10,662 nt of DNA from Bacteroidales bacterium UBA1733 (GTDB lineage Bacteria; Bacteroidota; Bacteroidia; Bacteroidales; UBA3663). The notes under the pieces were generated by a model, which did no database searches, was not told the origin of the DNA, and worked only from the letters and a program-made list of their open reading frames with translations. The stretch lies in contig DCIF01000037.1 in NCBI GenBank assembly GCA_002315795.1, forward strand, positions 4,905-15,566, in the 5' to 3' direction. The translations under genes were made by a program, and so were the position numbers. Below, one piece after another: positions 5,836-10,662 of the stretch (positions are counted from its first letter, which is position 1; each line of letters opens with the position of its first letter).

Positions 5836-6636
5836 CTATGTAGTCAACCGGCAGAGTACCTGCTGCTGTTCAGAAGTCCAGCAGTAGAACCTGCCACGGT
5901 TGGTAGGACAGTCATCTGCATCTCGACCATGAGCGAACTTGACATATCCCCATTGTGGTGCCAGATTATGCGTCGGATCAAAAGGCAGCCATACCTGACC
6001 GTCGGAGACCTCAACCCAGGCGTGTGTCTGTCCCTCACCTGCTATGAGGCCGTTGGCATAACGCGCATGTATTCCCAGTGAGCGACAGAGAGCAATCAGC
6101 AGATGTGCATAGTCCTGACAGACCCCCAGTGGGTCCTGATAAGCATCAAGTGCCGTGGTCGATATGGTGGTGTGGCCCGGTGAATAAGTGAGATAATTGT
6201 GCACAAAATGCATCAAGTCTGCTGCAATCTCAAACACATGCTGTTGCTGCTGCTGATCAAAACCACGCGTCTGGACAATGTTTCTCGCAACATGCAACAA
6301 GTCCTCATTCCACGCGGTGAGTCTGGTAGGGGTCAGATAATAGGGTGCCGGCACCTCATGAATTGCATACAGACGTATCTGAGTTACAGCTCCTTGTGTC
6401 TGCACACAGAACTTGTCATGCACTTCGCTCAGCGTTCCCCACTGCACTGCGTTCCCCTGACCGTCTATACTGTGCATCACCCTACAGTGAGGGGTCAAGG
6501 TGAGTTGTTTTTGGCTGACCTGCTGAAACTCGTTCGTACAGGGGATAACCCTCAGTTTGAAGAAGTGCCATCCCACTGACGGCGTGAATGCAGACTCAGT
6601 GGAATAGCTATACTCGTAAGTCATAACATCATACAC
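5836..6636 (-). CDS. Transglutaminase-like cysteine peptidase
   Basis: A 266-residue protein with the bacterial transglutaminase N-terminal domain (about 1-85) followed by the papain-like transglutaminase core. The catalytic triad is visible: Cys173 in GVCQDYAHL, His205 in THAWVEV and Asp220 in PFDPTHN. Bacterial members are generally thought to act as peptidases or amide hydrolases rather than cross-linkers. There is no signal peptide, so it acts in the cytoplasm. Its start overlaps the end of the alpha-E gene by 8 nt, indicating translational coupling. The trio ATP-grasp, alpha-E and transglutaminase is a recurrent gene set across bacteria. The start ATG at 6636 fits the family N-terminus, which begins a few residues before the first beta strand (YEYSYS). 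Confidence 0.92.
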   Translation of the reverse strand: MYDVMTYEYSYSTESAFTPSVGWHFFKLRVIPCTNEFQQVSQKQLTLTPHCRVMHSIDGQGNAVQWGTLSEVHDKFCVQTQGAVTQIRLYAIHEVPAPYYLTPTRLTAWNEDLLHVARNIVQTRGFDQQQQQHVFEIAADLMHFVHNYLTYSPGHTTISTTALDAYQDPLGVCQDYAHLLIALCRSLGIHARYANGLIAGEGQTHAWVEVSDGQVWLPFDPTHNLAPQWGYVKFAHGRDADDCPTNRGRFYCWTSEQQQVLCRLTT

Positions 6637-7327
6637 GCACCAGGCCGTTGAGGTACTTCAGCAAACGGTCTTTATAGACTGCATCTGCTTTCTGATAAGC
6701 CTCTTTGTCGGCAATCAGCTCCTTCACATTGGTCCACATTTCAATATCCACCATATCTGTCTCATCAAAAATGCACTTCTCCAGCTCGAACATAGCCTCC
6801 TCAATGCGGTAGTACTTATAGTCGAAGCGGATGTTCATATCCAGATGCTCTATGAGCTTGCCAAGCAGCAGCAGACTACGCGGCTTGTCATAGACACGCT
6901 CCTGGATAGAACCCCAGAACGCAAGCAATGCATCGGTGATTGGCTGCAGATTGGTAATATTGGAGTCGCGGGCGATGGACTTTACGCGAATCAGATCACG
7001 ACAGATCTCAATATAAGAGAAAGACTCAGTCGTAATCTCCGTACGCAGCACAATGGCATTGTCCATCATACGCTCAATGATCGAACGCAGTGAGGTGGCT
7101 GTATCTGGATTATAGAGCTGATCCATAATTTGATAAGAAGTATCGAGCGAACCCTCAGTATAAAGATCCAGCTTCTTAAGGAAAGCACTATAGACAGGAG
7201 TCTCACCGACTGGCACGTCAAGCACCTCGTCATAAGCTTTGCGCATAAGGTGAAGAAAGAGGTAGCCACGTTCGGCATAACGTCCCAACCAGAAAAGTCG
7301 GTTGGCTGTATTGGCAGAAAGAATCAT
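6629..7327 (-). CDS. Alpha-E domain protein (COG2307 type)
   Basis: The N-terminal motif ANRLFWLGRYAER (7-19) is the hallmark of the all-helical alpha-E family, named for conserved glutamates in predicted helices. Further family-like parts are VLRTEITTESFSY (93-105) and the stretch LLAFWGSIQERV with LLLLGKLIEHLDMN toward the C-terminus. At 232 residues it is shorter than most members (about 300), as if a helical section were absent, but both ends look complete. The family has no proven activity; it nearly always sits next to a circularly permuted ATP-grasp protein and is thought to be its partner. Here the ligase gene is 41 bp upstream and the transglutaminase gene overlaps its 3' end. Confidence 0.9.
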   Translation of the reverse strand: MILSANTANRLFWLGRYAERGYLFLHLMRKAYDEVLDVPVGETPVYSAFLKKLDLYTEGSLDTSYQIMDQLYNPDTATSLRSIIERMMDNAIVLRTEITTESFSYIEICRDLIRVKSIARDSNITNLQPITDALLAFWGSIQERVYDKPRSLLLLGKLIEHLDMNIRFDYKYYRIEEAMFELEKCIFDETDMVDIEMWTNVKELIADKEAYQKADAVYKDRLLKYLNGLVRV

Positions 7328-7332
7328 TATTC

Positions 7333-7367
7333 AATGAATAATTTAAAAAAAAGTATTACTAATAATT
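7333..7367. repeat. Intra-operon spacer repeat, copy 2
   Basis: AATGAATAATT (7333-7343) and ACTAATAATT (7358-7367) match the spacer words at 5773-5804. An 8-bp hairpin, ATTATTCA and TGAATAAT around one base, overlaps the start of the alpha-E gene (7325-7341) and could limit its translation. It is weak because it contains only A-T pairs apart from one. Confidence 0.4.
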
Positions 7368-7368
7368 A

Positions 7369-8685
7369 TTACTCCATCACCCATGTATCCTTGAAGCCAC
7401 CACCCTGTGACGAATTGACAACAAAGGAATTAGGGTTACGCGAGAAGCGAGTGAGTCCCGACTTCCATACCTTGGTCTCCTTGCCAGAGATAACGAAGGC
7501 TCGCAGGTCGCACTTGCGTGGTGAAGGCTGGCCGGTCTCGTCAATGATGTCAAGATCAATGAAATCAACCACCTCCTGAGCAATCCAGCGTCGTGGCTCC
7601 TTAATGATCAGCTGCTTCACCTCCTCCAGTCGCTCCGGAGTCATGTCACGTCCGAACATCACACCATAGCCACCAGCCTCAGCCACATCCTTGATCACCA
7701 GCTTCTGTACATTATTTATAATATAATCGAAATCCTCCTTGAAGAATGGCAGATAAGTAGGAGCATTCTGCAATATCGGTTCTTCGTTCAGATAGTACTT
7801 CACCATCTTTGGCACGAAATAATAGATTCCCTTATCATCGGCCACGCCATTACCTAATGCATTGATAACACCCACATTACCGGCGCGGTATGCCTCCATC
7901 AGATTCGGAACACCCAACAGTGATGTCGGTTCAAAAGCCAGCGGATCAAGATACTCATCGCTCACACGGCGGTAGATGGCACCAACGCGCTCTTTCTGGT
8001 TATTGAGACCCAGATAATAGACCATTCCGTCTTCTACAATCAAATCTCCAGGGAAGGCCAGCGAAGCTCCTGTCTTCTCGGCCAGATATGAATGTTCGAA
8101 AAAGGCCGAATTATAACGACCAGGAGTCAGGATGACGTTGATACCTCTTCCGTCGTTGATATAATCCATCATTTCGCGCAGCAAATCACCATAGTTACGA
8201 TTGTCTGCTACCAGATTGTCACGGAAAGTCTGAGGAGCCGCCTTACGCGTCACCTTGCGCGCAATCATCGGATACGAGGCGCCAGAAGGAATACGCAGAT
8301 TATCTTCCAGAATCAGCCACCGGCCATCCTTAGCCTGTACAAGATCAATACCAGAGATGTGCGAATATATCTTATGTGTAGGAGTAATACCTTCACACTC
8401 TGGCATATATCCTTTACTCTCGTAAGTAAATTCTTTAGGGACGATGCCATCTGACACAATCTTCTTCTCATGATAGATGTCATACAGGAACATATTCAGC
8501 GCATTCACACGCTGTATGAGACCACGCTCCAGCATGGCCCACTCATCAGCAGGAATCTGGCGGGGAATCGCATCAAACGGGAATAGCTGCTCATTAAAAA
8601 CACCATTCTTATATACACCGAAACGTACACCAAAACGTTCCATCCACTGATTTACCGAATCACGACTTTTCAAAAGTGCTTCCAT
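7369..8685 (-). CDS. Circularly permuted ATP-grasp amide ligase (COG2308 type)
   Basis: A 438-residue, apparently complete member of the circularly permuted ATP-grasp family, predicted to form an amide or peptide bond through an acyl-phosphate using ATP. Typical motifs in order are LILEDNLRIPSGASY (124-138), LTPGRYNSAFFEHSYLA (186-202), IYRRVSDEYLDPL (237-249), NALGNGVADDKGIY (275-288), KDVAEAGGYG (332-341), CDLRAFV (392-398) and the C-terminal VNSSQGGGFKDTW (423-435), the family's best-known signature. Acidic and basic residues in these motifs would hold Mg-ATP. It is first in the operon, with its own promoter 70 bp upstream. The family is predicted, with alpha-E and transglutaminase partners, to make a short peptide or to tag a protein. 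The substrate is unknown. Confidence 0.93.
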   Translation of the reverse strand: MEALLKSRDSVNQWMERFGVRFGVYKNGVFNEQLFPFDAIPRQIPADEWAMLERGLIQRVNALNMFLYDIYHEKKIVSDGIVPKEFTYESKGYMPECEGITPTHKIYSHISGIDLVQAKDGRWLILEDNLRIPSGASYPMIARKVTRKAAPQTFRDNLVADNRNYGDLLREMMDYINDGRGINVILTPGRYNSAFFEHSYLAEKTGASLAFPGDLIVEDGMVYYLGLNNQKERVGAIYRRVSDEYLDPLAFEPTSLLGVPNLMEAYRAGNVGVINALGNGVADDKGIYYFVPKMVKYYLNEEPILQNAPTYLPFFKEDFDYIINNVQKLVIKDVAEAGGYGVMFGRDMTPERLEEVKQLIIKEPRRWIAQEVVDFIDLDIIDETGQPSPRKCDLRAFVISGKETKVWKSGLTRFSRNPNSFVVNSSQGGGFKDTWVME

Positions 8686-8754
8686 AAAGGGGGTTACCTT
8701 TTAAATAATAACTACTATATCTTAGAATCTCAACATTTTTCTTTGTTTACGATG

Positions 8755-8786
8755 CAAATATAAGCATTTTTCAAGCAAATCGCAAT
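8755..8786 (-). promoter_or_regulatory. Promoter of the peptide-ligase operon
   Basis: The minus strand reads ATTG, 20 bp spacer, TATATTTG, an exact -7 box with a TTG-type -33 box. Transcription would start near 8747, about 60 nt before the ATG at 8685. No second promoter of this type was found in the short gaps further down the operon. Confidence 0.65.
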
Positions 8787-8882
8787 ATTTCCGTTCATTT
8801 TTCTTCTAAAATCCAAGTTTTACGAACCATTTTGAATCAAAAGCAAGATATTTTGTAATATAATGATAGCAAAATCTGACAT

Positions 8883-8938
8883 ATTACTGCAAAAAAGAAA
8901 GCTATTTCGCAGTTTTCCTTTCCAAATGTTGCAGTAAT
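8883..8938. promoter_or_regulatory. Candidate operator between the ligase operon and amt
   Basis: Three ACTGC half-sites lie at 8886-8890 (+ strand), 8909-8913 (minus strand) and 8931-8935 (minus strand). Their centres are 23 and 22 bp apart, about two helical turns, so they face the same side of the DNA. The outer two form a perfect 10-bp inverted repeat, ATTACTGCAA (8883-8892) and TTGCAGTAAT (8929-8938). The last site overlaps the amt -33 box, a usual place for repression or activation. Nitrogen-dependent control is an inference from the amt gene. The rest of the 333-bp gap (8686-9018) holds the two divergent promoters and AT-rich sequence with no ORF or RNA gene that I can support. Confidence 0.5.
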
Positions 8939-8959
8939 GAACTTGTTGCTATATCTTTG
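8928..8959 (+). promoter_or_regulatory. Promoter of amt
   Basis: GTTG, 20 bp spacer, TATCTTTG: the -7 box matches TAnnTTTG exactly. The start is predicted near 8966, leaving a leader of about 53 nt rich in A, as is usual for strongly translated Bacteroidetes genes without a Shine-Dalgarno. Confidence 0.7.
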
Positions 8960-9018
8960 CATCAACAAAACAAGATATACAATCATTTTGAAAGAACAAA
9001 TAGACATTTAAAAGAAAA

Positions 9019-10410
9019 ATGAAAGAGAAAAGATGGACTATCATGTCCGCCATTCTTGTTGTATTCGCCATTCTTGGCTGTACACACAGTTATACAGACG
9101 GTCTTTGGGAGCTGGCTCCTGGTGAAGAACTTCAGTGGGCCAACGTTGCCTGGATGATTACCGCTACGATCTTTGTCTTAATGATGACCCCGGGTCTCTC
9201 CTTCTTCTACGGAGGCATGGTAGGGCACAAGAACGTGATCTCGACCATACTGCAGTCGTTCATTGCCATGGGACTGGTCTCAGTACTTTGGGTAACCGTT
9301 GGTTTCTCACTCAGTTTTGGTGAAGACGTTGGCGGCCTGCATCTGATTGGCAATCCCTGCACCTTCTTTATGTTCGAGAATGTCGGTGCGCATGAAGCCT
9401 CTATCGATTCCACTGTAGAAGGTATTCGTCAGTTAGCCGCTGGTGGCATTGCAACGACCATCCCCATTGCGTTGTTCGCACTGTTTCAGATGAAGTTTGC
9501 TATCATCACGCCATCACTGATTACAGGTTCGTTTGCAGAGCGCGTCCGATTTTCTGGCTATCTGGTCTTCATGACCCTGTTCTGCTTCTTTGTCTATTTC
9601 CCACTGGCACACTGGACCTGGCATCCAGAAGGCTTCCTCAACCTCTGGGGTGTACACGACTTCGCTGGCGGTATTGTAGTTCATGCCTCATCAGGTGTAG
9701 CAGCACTGGCCGGTGCACTCTTCCTTGGCAAACGCAAGAGTGCATCGCACGAGGATCCTGCCAACATTCCATTCGTCATCCTCGGCGCTGCACTGCTCTG
9801 GCTCGGCTGGTTCGGTTTCAATGGCGGTTCGTCATTAGCGGCTGACCATATTGCCATCCTGGCGTTCCTCAACACCAATACAGCAGCAGCCACAGCCATG
9901 CTCTCGTGGATTTTTATCGACTGTCTGCGTGGTCGTAAGCCATCGGCCATGGGTGCTGCAGTAGGTTCGGTTGTCGGTCTGGTAGCCATCACTCCTATGG
10001 CCGATCAGGTCACTCCTGGCGAAGCAATCATGATTGGTTTGCTCACCACCATGGTCTGTAACACAGCCTGTTACTGGAAGAACAAGACCGGACGTTTTGA
10101 CGATGCACTCGACGTATTCCCTACTCACGGCATGGGTGGTATCTTCGCTACACTGCTCACTGGTGTATTCATGTGTCTCCTGCACGAGGAGAATCCTGAC
10201 TGGGCAGGCATGGGTCTTCACATCCTGGGTCTCGCCATTGTATGTGGCTACACCTTTGTGGTCAGCCTCGGTCTTTACTGGCTCACCAACAAGATGATTC
10301 CGATGCGTGTATCTGCCAAAGCAGAGGCCATGGGTCTCGATATGTCACAGCACGACGAACATTATGGCTTTGCCGATCATGCTGAAGCAGAGTTGGAAGA
10401 AGCCAAATAA
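9019..10410 (+). CDS. amt: Ammonium transporter (Amt/MEP/Rh family)
   Basis: A full-length 463-residue inner-membrane ammonium channel, expected to act as a trimer. The twin-histidine pore pair is present as His222 in HDFAGGIVVHASSG (213-226, the family signature with Asp214) and His370 in FPTHGMGG (367-374). Other typical parts are PGLSFFYGGMV (58-68), TGSFAERV (169-176) and GFNGGS (266-271). The cytoplasmic tail ends with MRVSAKAEAMGLDMSQHDE (429-447), the region that touches PII proteins in relatives. The first 21 residues are a likely signal sequence, as in E. coli AmtB; the cysteine at 21 follows ILG, which is not a good lipobox. No glnB/glnK gene follows within the window. Expression is probably tied to nitrogen supply through the half-sites at 8883-8938. 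The ATG at 9019 is the first in frame after the leader. Confidence 0.96.
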   Translation: MKEKRWTIMSAILVVFAILGCTHSYTDGLWELAPGEELQWANVAWMITATIFVLMMTPGLSFFYGGMVGHKNVISTILQSFIAMGLVSVLWVTVGFSLSFGEDVGGLHLIGNPCTFFMFENVGAHEASIDSTVEGIRQLAAGGIATTIPIALFALFQMKFAIITPSLITGSFAERVRFSGYLVFMTLFCFFVYFPLAHWTWHPEGFLNLWGVHDFAGGIVVHASSGVAALAGALFLGKRKSASHEDPANIPFVILGAALLWLGWFGFNGGSSLAADHIAILAFLNTNTAAATAMLSWIFIDCLRGRKPSAMGAAVGSVVGLVAITPMADQVTPGEAIMIGLLTTMVCNTACYWKNKTGRFDDALDVFPTHGMGGIFATLLTGVFMCLLHEENPDWAGMGLHILGLAIVCGYTFVVSLGLYWLTNKMIPMRVSAKAEAMGLDMSQHDEHYGFADHAEAELEEAK

Positions 10411-10471
10411 ACTCGAAAATAGTTTTGCATTTATATAGTTGGATACGTTTAATTCTAAGGTAATTTTTGTT

Positions 10472-10549
10472 ATGGAAACTCTTGACATCAAAGAGTTGCA
10501 CGAAGGAGAGGAAATCTCTCTGCTCTACAACATCTGCATCATCTGGTAA
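10472..10549 (+). CDS. Possible 25-residue small ORF after amt
   Basis: The frame begins METLDIKELHEGEEI and ends with Trp before TAA. AAGG lies 11 nt before the ATG, and a lone TAnnTTTG-like box (TAGTTTTG) is at 10420-10427 without a good -33 box. It starts 61 bp after the amt stop and could be read from the amt transcript. The KELHEGEEI start loosely recalls the N-terminus of some GNAT acetyltransferases, so it may be a gene remnant. The last codons contain TCATCTGG, complementary to CCAGATGA at 10581-10588 in the stem-loop further on. Short length and weak signals make chance quite likely. Confidence 0.2.
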   Translation: METLDIKELHEGEEISLLYNICIIW

Positions 10550-10570
10550 CTAAGCTATCAGATGACGCAA

Positions 10571-10616
10571 CAAAAAATATCCAGATGAGGTTTATTGATT
10601 CTCCTCATCTGGATAT
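10571..10616 (-). terminator. Terminator of a leftward gene entering from the right edge
   Basis: Perfect 14-bp arms, ATATCCAGATGAGG (10577-10590) and CCTCATCTGGATAT (10603-10616), enclose a 12-nt loop. The minus strand continues with a T-run (10571-10576 region reads TTTTTTG), so the stem ends leftward transcription. A leftward frame open from the window edge to a stop at 10633-10635 (last nine codons ending TINK) would end 17 bp before the stem and is a possible gene end, but it is too short to identify. The stem may also define the 3' end of the amt message, although no T-run follows on the + strand. Confidence 0.8.
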
Positions 10617-10662
10617 CGAAAACTGATTGCGTCTATTTGTTAATTGTATAATACCGGCATTG

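Noticed and set aside
9019..9081. Lipoprotein signal in the ammonium transporter (cysteine at residue 21)
   Set aside because: The residues before the cysteine (ILG) do not fit a good lipobox, and the family normally has a cleaved or uncleaved ordinary signal segment.

Overview
The window looks like chromosomal DNA of a Bacteroidales bacterium, most likely Prevotella or a close relative. This rests on several exact matches to the Bacteroidetes promoter pattern (-7 box TAnnTTTG with a TTG-type -33 box 19-21 bp upstream), on start codons that mostly lack a strong Shine-Dalgarno, on AT-rich spacers, and on protein sequences typical of that phylum. The genus is inference. I see no tRNA, rRNA, insertion sequence or CRISPR array.

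Left part (1-1300). A terminator serves a rightward gene outside the window and overlaps the 3' end of a leftward gene for a short AraC-type regulator. Upstream of that gene are a 10-bp tandem repeat array and a small frameshifted gene that still has a promoter. Next comes an unannotated leftward unit with an excellent promoter, a 36-codon basic small ORF and a clear intrinsic terminator. Divergent from it is trkH (1523-3043, rightward), a complete K+ channel subunit without an adjacent trkA.

Centre (3067-8786). Six leftward genes form an apparent operon. In transcription order they are: circularly permuted ATP-grasp ligase, alpha-E protein, transglutaminase-like cysteine peptidase, an M14/AstE-type metallo-deacylase with intact zinc ligands, a paralogue of it that has lost those ligands, and a two-helix membrane protein of unknown function. 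A promoter lies before the first gene and a terminator after the last; gaps are small and two gene pairs overlap. The ATP-grasp/alpha-E/transglutaminase core is a known conserved set predicted to make or modify a peptide, with no settled substrate. The deacylase plus dead-deacylase pair and the membrane protein make this version distinctive. Inference: a peptide or amide bond is made by the ligase and cut or trimmed by the transglutaminase-like and M14 proteins.

Right part (8787-10662). A divergent intergenic region carries three ACTGC half-sites spaced about two helical turns apart next to the promoter of amt, a complete ammonium transporter. After amt there is a doubtful 25-codon ORF and a strong stem-loop whose U-tract faces leftward, probably ending a gene that enters from beyond the right edge.
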